From Zarea fungicola (taxonomy: Eukaryota; Ascomycota; Sordariomycetes; Hypocreales; Cordycipitaceae): a stretch of DNA of 64,000 bases. Positions within the stretch are counted from its first letter, which is position 1, and each line of letters begins with the position of its first letter. The notes under the pieces are model-generated. The model made no database searches, was not told the origin of the DNA, and saw only the letters and a program-made list of their open reading frames with translations. The stretch is taken from contig FWCC01000239.1 in NCBI GenBank assembly GCA_900169235.1, positions 1 to 64,000 of the forward strand, read 5' to 3'. A program made the position numbers and the translations under genes. Shown piece after piece: positions 1 to 10,873 of this stretch.

Positions 1-1019
1 GTTTTTTTGTCACCCCCTTGCCTCTTTACCAGCTGCTCGTAGCAAACATCCATATCTCCTAGTCGCATCCTCACCCCCGCCTCCCAGCCTCGGCGGCCTT
101 GGCATCACATTCGAGGCGAGTCTAGAATAAAGTCGATTGAATCGAGCAGCAGATGTTGCCTCATAGATTTCGAAAAATAACGCACAAGCCGTAATTAATT
201 TGTTCATGGAACCGTATTTCCCTATGAGTGTGAAATTCTGCTAACTTTAGACTATTAACAGCGTCCTTCCGCGATCTGGGCCACTTTATGATGGCTCAGC
301 CTTACGGCTCACTTGACGGCACCGAAGTACGGAGAGCCTAATTAAAAATAAAACGATATAAAAGATCTACATGTGAAGCTCACAACACTGTTTTCCCGAC
401 TTTATCCTCAGCGTCAATGCTGGGGCAGGCGGTGTTCATTCCTCCTATGTTGCCTACGGACCACACGCGTCGGTTATTGCAGAACTGACGAAGAAATCAT
501 TTACATTCAACTTGGGCTATGGAACGTATTATAGCCTGGGGCAAGACATAAATCAATAGATATTCTGACTGAATAAATATTAGACGGCACGGAGCACTTG
601 GAATTGCTTCGAGTTGCGCCTCACTTGAGGGGACAATGCAACTGCAAGATGTAGTACACGACAATTTCCAGTTGAAGGAAGATGCGAATGCCTCACTCGA
701 GACGTTTCCTCTAAAGTGCTACCTAACGAGTGTGACAAGTGTTCAGATGTATGACGATGCCAATACCTCGGATGATTGTTTGTTGTCTTGTTTCGGGGGT
801 ATGTGTTTGTTTGTTCTAAGCCTGACATCACTTATTGCTGCCATTACTTACCTCACTTGAGGCAGATGCGCCAAGTAGCAAATAAAGAACAAGTTTGGGG
901 CAGAACCGTCCTTGGCAAAAAGCTGTATCCCACTAGAGCGCCCGTGTTTTTCGTTTACGAGAAAAAAAGCAGTAATTTTCTTGCTTTGCAGATCAACGAA
1001 CCGAGAGCACAGAGCACGG
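1..1019. other. Intergenic, no supported gene
   Basis: No convincing coding region or RNA gene is visible. Two identical copies of the partly palindromic 12-mer CCTCACTTGAGG lie at 619-630 and 851-862, with a related copy near 691. The right end is the 3' flank of the minus-strand ABC transporter. Confidence 0.6.
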
Positions 1020-4000
1020 CTACTCTGCGCCACCGCTGTGCTCCACCATGTTATAAAACATGCTCTTGGAATCCAGCAGTTCCTCGGGACTTCCCATCTC
1101 AAGCACCTTACCAAAACCCATGACGATGACTTTGTCATAGTCCAAAACCGTCTTGAGCCGATGTGCCACGGTAATCAAGCCACTCCGCTTCTCGCCGTCG
1201 CCACACAGCTGCGCCCGGAGAATGCCTTGCATCGCACGGTCGGTCTCCATGTCTACGCTGGAAGTCGCCTCGTCCAGCAAAGTAAGCTTGGTCTTTCGCA
1301 CCATGGCCCGGCAAAGCGACAGCACCTGTCTCTGCCCATGTGAAAAGTTGTTGCCCCCCGGGCTTACCGGTGTGTCGAGAGTCAGGCCGTGCTTTTCTAC
1401 TTGGGACTTCATGGAGCTGAGAGAAGTGCACGCGGAGAAAATTTCGTCTAGATCGGGTTCAGGAATGGTTTGGGATGGGTCAAGATTCAAACGGATGGTG
1501 CCTTGGAAAAGCAGAGCATCTTGTGGGACCATGCTCGTGATTTGCCGAAGTCTTTTGAGAGGCACTGTACTAATGTCTACTCCGTCGTAGAGAATCTTGC
1601 CTGAAACGATGTGTGTAAATCCAAGAATGGAAAGTATGATCTGAAGTAAGAAGACTTAGCGCAGAGTCAATGATTTCAAGACGCAGGTGATGATACATAC
1701 CGTTGATTTACCACTACCTGTACGCCCAACAATGGCACTTCGCTGACCGGCATCGAAAGAAAAGCTCACATTCTTCAGGACATCTGCGCCATTGAGTGAG
1801 TACCGAACCGTGACATTTTGAAACTCAACCCGAGAAGATTGCGGCCAGGACGGGCTGAGACTAGACGTTTCGCCTTTGCCACATGTCTCCTCTTCCAGTG
1901 GAAGATCACAATATTCTTTCACGCGATGAAACTAGCATAAAATGTCAGCAGATGATATTGCCAAAAGCTTAGCAGAGGTTCTGACATACAGACTGTAGTG
2001 AAACGTTCAACTCATTGAGCCTGAATATAAGTCTCAGGAGCCCGTTGCTAAGCGACGAGGCCTACGCGAGCGAAAACCCAACTAGACCTGCTGAGATGCT
2101 GCCACTGGCACGCAAAGCCAGAATACCCGCGATCAAGTTGATGAGAGCTGATAAAAGGGACATACGGAATTTGAGCCACTGGTCACAGTCTCGCTGTGCT
2201 GCCGCGGCGCGAGCCGAATTGTAAAGCAAGCTGAAGATGGCCACGTTAAATGCAGACTGGACCTTTTCGTCGCGAGCGCGGATTACTGCCATACCATCCA
2301 TGGTTTCAGAAAGTTGAGAGATGACGGGTGCCTGTGCCGAAGACGCAATGTTCTTCACGAGCTTGATTGCGCGACTATAGGCTTCACCTATAAGAGCACC
2401 TGCTGCGGATAATATGACAGCGGGCGCCACAATGAGTGGTAATATACCGCTGACAGCACCTAGCATCATGATGGCCTTGAACGCCTCATCAAGAAACTCT
2501 TTTAAAGGTTCCGATATATTCTGATCCAGAGAATCAACATCTGACGAGAGCCGCCCCATGATGTGGCCAATCGACGTCCTTTCCAGCCAGCGAATTGACG
2601 TATTGAGAACAGAATTAACAAATAATAAGTGGAGCTTTCCCGGTGCCACCCAGCTTCCACGCATAAAGGCCAGATTTGTGATTCCTTCACTGAACGTGGT
2701 AAATAGGGAGAGTAACACGTAGACTCGTAGGTAATAAGCAGTGGTGTAGCGGCTTGACTTGGCTTTCTCAATGTCGACCCAGGACGTGAGCCAAAGGTCG
2801 GTAGCCATTCCCGCTAGGATAAAAATTATTAAAGTTGACATTGTTACTGCAATTGTAAATGATGTACCAAAATAACCGATGTATTTGATCCCTGATATAA
2901 TTAGCCGCGTCTCGATGGATACAAGGAAGCAACATACATTGGAAACGGCTATGGCGACTAGGTCGCGGAGACTCTATTTTATCCGTGCTTTTACCTTTGG
3001 CCTCTGAGTTGCTTCTGTATTTCCCTTCAATTGCCTTTGCAGAATTGCCAGAACTGTTCTGAATACCAGAAACCGCAAAGGATTTGGGCTGCCGTGTGGC
3101 CGTATTGGTGGCCGATGTTGCGCGGCCATTTTTCATGGTCACAACGCAATCTCCTTCTGCTGCAATCCAAGGAAGCTGTGTCACGAGAACAACAGTCCGA
3201 CCACTCAAAAGAGAGCTGCAAAACACATTATTCCATACTGATATAGAGGTAGTGCTATCAAGTGAAGAAAATATGTCATCCAAGAGAAGCAATGGGGCGT
3301 CGCTGAACAAAGCCCTCGCCAACGACAATCTGGCTCTCTGTCCTCCTATAAACACTTTAGTATGGCGAGAATAAAAACAATAGAGAGATATAAATGAGAA
3401 CCAAGATGTACATACCAGACAATAATTGCCCATTCTCGCCGATATTCGTCCCGTCTCCATCCGCCAGCTCTTCCAAATCTACGTCGAGGCAACATGCTTG
3501 AATCACTTGCCAGTATCTGGCCGCATCGTAGATGGAGGTAAAGCGAACATTGTCACGGAAAGATTTGGCTTGAAGCCATGGACTCTGAGGTGCAAAAGCC
3601 ACGTTCCTTGGCCTGGTGACATTTCCGGACTTCCGGACTGTTTCTCCAAGGATCGAGAGAAGCAATGACGTCTTACCACTGCCACTTGAGCCGACAACGA
3701 CATTTAAGCCACCGTCCACAAAATCGAGAGAAATATCCTGCAACTTAAAGTCGGCAGAAGCCGTACGCTGAAAAGTGGCATTTTTAATACTCAACGCGCC
3801 TTCGGGGAAAGCTGCTATTGGAGATGCAGCTTCAATATAGCGGTCGATACGCCTCATGGAAAGCCGTATCTTGGGAACCATTCGTCCAACCGTAGATACA
3901 ACTGTAGTATTATCTCGGATGATTTCCATCAGATCAATAGTAATAAAAGCGATGGATGCTGTCATGGGATGTCCCTGGACTCCGGAGTAAAGTGCAAAAA

Positions 4001-5549
4001 TAACGACCAGCGCAAGAGAGGGGATCATGTAGGCCACGCTCGTAGATGCGATGGAGAGAAGCGCCACCCTCCAAAGATGGCGCTGCTCTTCATACCGACT
4101 CTTTTCCATCTGGTCAGCGACAACGTCTTCCCAAGCAAAATACTTGACAATCTTGATGGATCGGAAATATTCCGTTGATAAGGAAACGCGAGCATCTTGG
4201 GAGTCTTTAGCCTTTTCTTCAGCGTCTGACGCGTAGTTGGAAATCCAAGCGGTGATTGGTGTCCCAAGCAGAGTAATTGCCAGCCCAACGAGACAGGGCC
4301 AGCCAATAATCCTGTACAAGCTTACAAGTCCGATGATGCCACCGACAGGGCCCCCAAACACAACCATGATTAAAATCCTCCCTTGCATGATTGTTTTAAC
4401 ATCAGTCGATATAAGATTGGTGAGAAGACCCGTTGAAGAGCGTTTAGTATTTTTGGCCGAGTTGCTGAGAAAATCATAGTCTAACTCGCGTGATTGCATT
4501 GCGTGATGGTAGATTTCACCGGTGAGGGCGATTTGAAACTTTAGAGACGCGCGACCAGAGTGGAATGCCAGCTGCTGCTGTACAATAGAACCAAAGAGCT
4601 TGGCAAACATGATGACAAAGAGCCAGAGATGTGGCTGAAATACTGCTTCTGCAGGATTGGCAAGATAATTTAGGAGATGGTACATGCCGAGTGGTTTTAT
4701 GAGCTCCGTGATAAAAAACAGCGACGCCGAGACTGCAGCGATTGACAGGTCGAACCACAGAAAAGCAAGCAACGTCCTCGCAGTTGATTGGTGTTTTTGC
4801 CGGAGATGCATAATCCGCTGCAAGAGCAACTTTGGTTGGTAGTCCCATGGCAGAGAAGCAAGATCCTGTTGTGTTATGTTCCCATCCCAGCCTTTCGCAA
4901 TGAGCGGAGTCAGGCGCCCAAATGTGCACCAATAATCCAGCCAACTTGCAGTTTCTTCTTGGGATGGCCCTGACAATTTTGCTTCCTGATAGCTTATTGG
5001 TGTTATCCAGTCCCTTGGTGTAATGGAACTGACGAGAATCAACAGGCACAAAAGTGTGGTGCTGACGAGTGCCTTTGGGTCGGGGTGGATGTCGCTGCCT
5101 ATGACCAGAAGCGGCACAACGTGGGCTGTGAACATGAGTGCAAATGTTGATATGGACAGCAGAACTGTTTGTTGGAGTAAATGGCAGGCACGCGTAGAGT
5201 TTGACTGCGTCTTTGCGACACTGAGGACGGAGATGTAAGCCAAGGCAAACATGGTGGACGAGTATCTCTCCGCCGCAAATTGCGACATGTACAGTGAGAC
5301 AAAACTTGACACTCTCAACACATGGTTGACCAGCTCATAAAGTCCTCGCTTGCCATTCTCTTGGACATTGTGTTTATTTTGAGCCGTAAGGAAATGCAAG
5401 CTCGTGCCAAAGAAGGACAGAATGACAAGGTATATTTCAATCTGTCCTTCCTGGGCGGCTTTGATCATCATGTCAAGCCATGACGGAACACTATCCCCAA
5501 GGTTAGCTTGAAGCTCGATCTGGAATATTACTGCCGAAAAACCTGCCAT
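1020..5549 (-). CDS. ABCC-type (MRP-like) ABC transporter, interrupted by an in-frame stop
   Basis: Five exons read 5549-3416, 3345-2938, 2891-1990, 1931-1701 and 1640-1020, with compatible phases. The product is a full-size ABCC exporter with an N-terminal hydrophobic region, TMD1 (about residues 265-540), NBD1 with Walker A GSSGSGKTS near residue 620, the split signature LSGGQ and Walker B ending LLLDDIFSSLD, then TMD2 and NBD2 (Walker A GRTGSGKST, degenerate signature FSHGQ, Walker B LTLLDEATSSVD). Members of this family export conjugates, drugs or secondary metabolites from the plasma or vacuolar membrane. Codon 1124 is TAG (2062-2064), where the last TMD2 helix normally has a tyrosine, and the frame is open and well aligned on both sides. 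As read, the protein loses NBD2. A 45-bp in-frame intron (2065-2021) could remove the stop but would delete 15 codons of the helix. More N-terminal sequence in an upstream exon cannot be excluded. Confidence 0.85.
2062..2064 (-). other. In-frame TAG stop inside the ABC transporter
   Basis: The reading frame before this codon (…VGFSLA) and after it (ASSLSNGLLRLIF…) keeps the spacing expected of the last TMD2 helix. The TAG replaces the family's usual Tyr, so a single-base change from TAC or TAT explains it. Confidence 0.7.
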
Positions 5550-6842
5550 TTGTAGATTAAATCGGTGGCATTGTACTCTGGATTATCCACCATTGTTTAT
5601 GACTTGCCGATGCGACAGCCTGACGCTGAACAGAGATGTGGTTTTGACACCAGGATTAAGAAGTTCTTGGGAAAGGTATCAACGATTAAACATGGACAAA
5701 AGAAAAATCTGGATAAGGATTTGCCAGTATAGTTGAGATTTTCACGATTATGCTCTCTGCAGGACTTGAAGGAAGGCGGGTTGGCACCGACAAGCTGTGA
5801 GAAATGGACTGAGCGTTAGACGAGGCAACGGTGGCGGGCGTGGAGGAGGCTGCAGACCTGTGTGGAGAGAAAGTTATCACTGAGGCTTTGGGATCCGACA
5901 AGGGTTCCTGTATCGACTCTTTCGTGTAGTATGTGCGCCTGCATGTCCTAATGGTAGCCTAGGGGCAAACATTCTTCGTGGAGGGACTTTTTCTCCTCGC
6001 ACTGTGCAAAGCAAATACAGGCTGCATTATCAATTTGCAGCTGCTGCAGCCTGAATGCAAAAACGAGGGGTCACAAGGTTTATAATGACGCCCAGTTACC
6101 TACCAAGCCTTATCAAGACCGCAAATGAGACGGCCACGAATCATAACACGGCTGTCAGATGGAAACTAGTAATTATGACGTTTAATCCATGCAGATATGA
6201 AAGAGGCAGTTTGTTTCTATTTAAGAACTGGGCGTCATCGAAGGGAATAGGGAGGGCTGGATGCAATATGATGCATCAAAGAGCAAGACACAGCGACAGG
6301 TTACAACTCACGGCGGCTGTAAGCGGCTACATAATGAACTCACCGCAATAGCTAGCAAGATAATGATTATTATCTTCCACTTCTTATTGTATATAGTAGA
6401 AGTGAGAATTGCAGAATTAAAAACATCTCGAGTATTCTCGTAGTTGAAAGTTAGCGACCCGCCACAATTCACACGCACGCAATGGCCATTACTAGGTCTA
6501 CCATGTGATTCGGGAGTAATAAATTTGCTGCACCTTTAAGATATACTCTAGAAAAATTGAAGAATAAATTTTTAATCTTAATAGCTGCAGTGAATATAGA
6601 TTTAGCCGAGATCTGAATTATTGTAAAGCATCATTCGCGCATAGTATAATCATCCTGTTTTGGTGCAACAAGGTTTCCTCAAGGCAATGTCCATAATAAC
6701 CCATGCGGTCGACGTTAGCGGCTGTGCTGCATGGGCGGGCTTGTTAGGCGCTCTAATCTTGGCTTTATAGGCCTGAAACCACGAGCGGCACGCAAGCCCC
6801 AAACCACCACCTCACAACCCACGACAGAACGCGTCAACCATC
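5550..6842. other. Intergenic; flanks ABC transporter and MOZART1 gene
   Basis: This holds the upstream region of the ABC transporter (minus) and of the MOZART1 gene (plus). About 6340-6640 is markedly A+T rich. I see no supported gene; short open frames here resemble no known family. Confidence 0.55.
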
Positions 6843-7218
6843 ATGCCCGAGACCGACAAGCGCGTCGCTGCGCAGCAAGCAGTCGATATTCTACACGAAA
6901 TATCCACCATTCTGGTATACCTGCCAAACCACCCCGTCTCTGGCAGATGTCATGTAGCTAACGCGTGGGCTTGTGCCCCTCCAGAACTGCCACCTCGATC
7001 GCAAGACATTGTCCATCTGCATTGCCCTGATTGAACGTGGGGTGAACCCGGAAGCCCTGGCAGTATGTCTAGCCCTTGACTAAATTCCATATTTAATGTG
7101 CCGGTTACATTTTTGGTCGAGCAATGGGCTAATTCTGGTACACCCTCTTTTGCAGCAAGTCATCAAGGAGCTTCGACAACAAGCACAAATCGTGGAGCAG
7201 GACATGGAGCAGCAATAA
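6843..7218 (+). CDS. MZT1: MOZART1 / mitotic-spindle organizing protein 1 (gamma-tubulin complex subunit)
   Basis: Three exons (6843-6914, 6985-7062, 7156-7218) give a 70-residue protein, the usual size of the family (about 70-80). Exon 1 carries the first helix (…[12 protein letters not shown]), exon 2 the core ([19 protein letters not shown]) and exon 3 the end of helix 3 (VIKELRQQ) with a charged tail. This matches the MOZART1/Mzt1/GIP1 fold, in particular LSIC…L…G(V/I)NPEAL…VIKELR. The protein binds N-terminal extensions of GCP subunits and is needed to recruit and activate gamma-tubulin complexes at spindle pole bodies. The 70-bp and 93-bp introns fragment the gene, so no exon is an obvious reading frame alone. 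The start is the first ATG in frame with the first helix. Confidence 0.9.
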
Positions 7219-7703
7219 ACAACGCGACAACACAACCGCGGAACCGATACCCCCTCTCTGCGCATGAAATGATACGAATAATGAATATGCACATATATTT
7301 TACAAAAATTTTTTTTTATTTTTTTTTAATTTTTTTTAAAAACGGCGTTTGAGCCTTCAATGACATGGAGCATGGCGGAATTTTATAATGGTTACTAATT
7401 GAATCATGTGCCGTTCCTGATTTGCAGTCTCATACTATCCTTTTACTCGCCCAAGTGCCCCGAGAGAGAATCCTTCTCGTTATAAAACCATACCTTGCTG
7501 CACTTTGCGGCCAATTCGCTCTCAAACAAATATTTGCGCGCCCAACATCCAACACCAAAAAAATACCAATAAATAAATAAACGCCTCATGTACAAAATAA
7601 CGAACCCTTGCCTCTAATTGTATTCCCCAATCCCAATGCCTTCCCGTGATGCTGCCATGAGTATATGCAAGAAAAAATAAAGAAAGTCATGTTTACCAAC
7701 TTC
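7219..7703. other. Intergenic between MOZART1 and CHY/RING genes (convergent 3' ends)
   Basis: The region contains a long T-rich tract (about 7305-7341), probably 3' untranslated or polyadenylation-related sequence. No gene is supported. Confidence 0.5.
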
Positions 7704-9563
7704 TCATCGATGTCCAATGAGAACAATCTCGTTTGGGTCTTCCTCCTCCTCATCGTCGAGTTCTGGGAGCTCATCGCTGTCAGTGTCATAGTATTCCTCT
7801 CCCGAATCCTCGTCGCTGGATTCTTGTCCGGCTCGGCCCCATAGACGAAGGATATCGTTATCCGAGTCTTCGTCCGCTGCAGTAATGGTCGGTAGGCGGG
7901 CATCCGAAAGCAGGGGCAGCGGCGACAGAGACCTGGCAATTCTGTCCGGTACTAGATGCTCTGCGTCAACATTCAAGCTAGACGAGTGCCGCCGTCGGTT
8001 CATCGCCCCGCTAGGCCGGTTACCCGTGGGAATGGCGACGGCCTGCGATGTGGCCACTACATCTGAAGCCACTGATGTGTTGTTCTCCTCCCTGTCATTG
8101 GCGGCCGCCTGCAGGGCCTCGCTGTTGCGGCCCAGAATCTGCAATTCGGCGGTGTTGTAGGAAAGACAGATGGTGCACTTGAGTCCAAGCCAGTGGTATG
8201 GCACTGTGCATTTTCCAGAGCAGTCGTTGCAGAGCACCACTGCCTTTGTATCGCGGAATTCTGCAGGCATGGGCTGCGCCTGAATCAGCACGTCCAAGTT
8301 GCGGAACTGGGTCTCCATGTTGGCGAGACTCTTGTTGCAGATGGGGCACTTGTAAGCTACTCTCATATGCTGGTCATAGCACTTCTTATGTATGCTATGG
8401 CCGCACGTCATGAAAACAACGGGCTTTGGCGAAGTAAACATGTACTCGCCGCAGATGGGACAATCGCAGTCTGTTGAGCGCTCAATGCATTTGTGAGAGC
8501 TCTCAATGGATGTCGTGATGCATGCCCGGCAAGTCTTGCAGTGGAAAAAGTCCTTGCCTAGGCCATGACCGCGGCGGCAAATCCCACAGTCATCGCAGTG
8601 ATAAATGGGTTTGCTTTTGCGGTTCTCCCACAGCTTGCAAATGTTGCAGTAGTACTGAGCCGCTGTTTCACCGCAGTTGACGCAAAGCTCGGACGCCTTT
8701 TGGGGCGTGCCGCAGAGCATGCACAGCATGTGCTTGGTCTCATTGCGAATGAGGTTGTGGTCTTCCTCTGCATCGTGGCAGAAGCGGCAGGTATACCACT
8801 TGTTGCAGCTCGAGCACTGAAGCTTGACGTTGCGCTCGTAGTGGGCGCAGCCCAGTGGCGGGACGGCATCTGGTGGCGGAACCGTTTCCCTGCTACCGTC
8901 TGCGCTCTTGGGGAGACGAATAGGGGCGTAGGTTCGGGCGAGGTCGGCTTCACTAAGCAGAAACTTTTCAGCAGCTGCTGACTCTCCAACTTGATTTTGC
9001 CAGAACTTCAGCGACTCCAAAGTCATGGGCACGGGAGCCCGGTACTCGCGCGAGGTGTCCCCAGGCGTGGGCTCTCTGCCTGGGCTGGACGGCTCCAAAT
9101 GCGGTCGCGATGCACGATATCCTTCCAAAAGGATTTCATGGATCAATTTAGCCTTTTCGGACTGCTCAATCGAGAGAGCATTGACCTGGTGTATCCGTCG
9201 CCGCAGCGCACTCATGCCATCATCCTCCGGGATCGGCCCGCCAGGCTTTCGTGGCGAAAGCGGGAAGCCCAGGTGGTCATGAGGCGGGGTGCTCATCGAT
9301 GATCGAGGTGTCGAGAATGCCGCTGCAGAGTCGGACAACGGCTGGGCAGCGGGGCTAGACGGCTCAACGGCCGGGCTTGAGGGCGCTGTATGGGTGTCAT
9401 CCTGGGGTTCTGGCTCGGCCTCGGAGGTGTCGACTATAGCTTCGGGTAGGGCGGTTGCGGCGGCAGGATCCTCACCGCCGAAAGTCGATCTTGAGATTTC
9501 GGAAAACCGGCGTGCCTGTCGCAAGACGGGGTTGATGAGGAAGTCGGAGACGAGAGACGGCAT
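7704..9563 (-). CDS. CHY zinc-finger and RING-H2 ubiquitin ligase (PIRH2/RCHY1-like)
   Basis: Single exon, 619 residues. The N-terminal 230 residues are low-complexity and Ser/Pro rich. They are followed by a CHY zinc finger (from about residue 239, GCAHYERN then many CxxC pairs), a CTCHY finger (about 315-375, …HCDDCGICRRG and FHCKTC), a C3H2C3 RING (about 375-420, CPICGEYMF … CGHSIHKKC … CPICN) and a C-terminal zinc ribbon (CNDC … CTIC). The C-terminus is acidic (Asp/Glu-rich). This order is diagnostic of PIRH2/RCHY1-type E3 ligases, conserved from plants to animals. Fungal orthologues have the long N- and C-terminal extensions seen here. The substrate is unknown. It is transcribed divergently from PMT2 across a 1.3-kb spacer. 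Confidence 0.93.
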   Translation of the reverse strand: MPSLVSDFLINPVLRQARRFSEISRSTFGGEDPAAATALPEAIVDTSEAEPEPQDDTHTAPSSPAVEPSSPAAQPLSDSAAAFSTPRSSMSTPPHDHLGFPLSPRKPGGPIPEDDGMSALRRRIHQVNALSIEQSEKAKLIHEILLEGYRASRPHLEPSSPGREPTPGDTSREYRAPVPMTLESLKFWQNQVGESAAAEKFLLSEADLARTYAPIRLPKSADGSRETVPPPDAVPPLGCAHYERNVKLQCSSCNKWYTCRFCHDAEEDHNLIRNETKHMLCMLCGTPQKASELCVNCGETAAQYYCNICKLWENRKSKPIYHCDDCGICRRGHGLGKDFFHCKTCRACITTSIESSHKCIERSTDCDCPICGEYMFTSPKPVVFMTCGHSIHKKCYDQHMRVAYKCPICNKSLANMETQFRNLDVLIQAQPMPAEFRDTKAVVLCNDCSGKCTVPYHWLGLKCTICLSYNTAELQILGRNSEALQAAANDREENNTSVASDVVATSQAVAIPTGNRPSGAMNRRRHSSSLNVDAEHLVPDRIARSLSPLPLLSDARLPTITAADEDSDNDILRLWGRAGQESSDEDSGEEYYDTDSDELPELDDEEEEDPNEIVLIGHR

Positions 9564-10873
9564 TACTCCGACTGGGGATGCAAAAGCGGTGGCTATGGGA
9601 TAACGTATAGATGGGTGCCACGCAGCGGGCTGGCTCTATACGTTGTCCTCGATGATGGGCTGTGTATAACTATGATGTGTTATGCTACATGGTCTCGCAT
9701 GCGGTGCTGTAAAGGGTGAAACAAAACGGTCATGAACCGGACGTGCCAAAGGGCGGGATGTTGAGAGTGTCAGGATGACCTAATCCGCCAGAGTATTGAT
9801 GGGCCAGCATTGATGGGCTAGCATGTGATGGGACGGAACGGGAGGTCCGAAGTGTTGGGCAAGTCCTCCGTACTCGCTAGCAGCAGACTGCAGTACGTAC
9901 TTTGTACTTTGGTCAAAGGTTGGTTCCGGCGGTCAAATGTGGCGCCGAGGGGTATCTGTGGCAGTGAAACCAACCAGTGGCTGGTGAGGAAGTGTCTTGG
10001 GTGGTCTATTGGCATGGTTCAACACGAACCGGGAAGCATACCGAATGAGATGCGTTCGGTTAATTACCAGCTAGGTCGCACCAACATTTTAGACACTCGT
10101 GCACACATATGTGGTCTTGAGAAAGTACTCCGTCTGTTATGCCTGTATTCTTGGGGCTTGAATTCGTATTAGTTAACAGTCATCGTCCCCAGCTGAGCTG
10201 AGCTGGGGCTCCAATCAAGCACCTGGATTGTTCTAATAATAAGTGTGCCAGCCGTGAGCCGTAACCCGTGGCCCGGCAGGCCGTAAAAGGCCCCAATTGT
10301 AGCGCGGCGCGAGCACAGCACAAAACCACCAGCGCCCACCGCTGCGTGCATCCAGCTTGTCCCACTAAAACCTGCGCAGCCCACTAATTACAGTGCCCCG
10401 TCTCTGCAATCTGGCCAATATGCCCCCGCTACTGGGCTCGCTCGCGCTAGGCCCTGAGCTGGCCCTGGACTGCCCTGGAAGCGGATGCACAGCTAAGGGG
10501 GTGCGAATCCATTGTTCGTATCCGGAGGAGCCTCGACATCCCCTTTCGACACAGGCTGCCTTTTCGTCGACAAGGCAAACTTACTTCTCCTTGCTCTCTA
10601 TCCATCATCTCCGTCAAACGCGATTGCTATGGTCGCTGTTTGATGCTGGGGGTTTTAATTCTTCTTTCTTCTTTCTCCTAATTTTTATTTACTCTTTTGA
10701 GTCTTCCAGCTCGTCCCTTCGTTAACCATCTCGAGGTCTTCTGCCTGGTCCAGCTGCGCCTCTCCTTTTTGAATCTTCTCAGCCGCACGCTTTGGCGTGG
10801 CCTTCATTTGTTCTCCTCGACACGATTCGAATTTTTCTCAACGCAACCCTCAACAACACAATAATACGACACA
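9564..10873. other. Divergent promoter region, CHY/RING and PMT2
   Basis: No gene is supported. An inverted repeat at 10187-10208 (arms CCCCAGCT/AGCTGGGG around a 6-nt core) could form a hairpin. Pyrimidine-rich tracts at 10560-10860 are typical of a fungal 5' leader before the PMT2 start. Confidence 0.5.

Noticed and set aside
2021..2065. A 45-bp intron in the ABC transporter removing the TAG
   Set aside because: It would cut 15 conserved codons from the last TMD2 helix and has no clear branch site; kept only as an alternative.
7305..7341. T-rich tract as a bacterial-type terminator
   Set aside because: The genome is eukaryotic; more likely 3' UTR or polyadenylation-related sequence.
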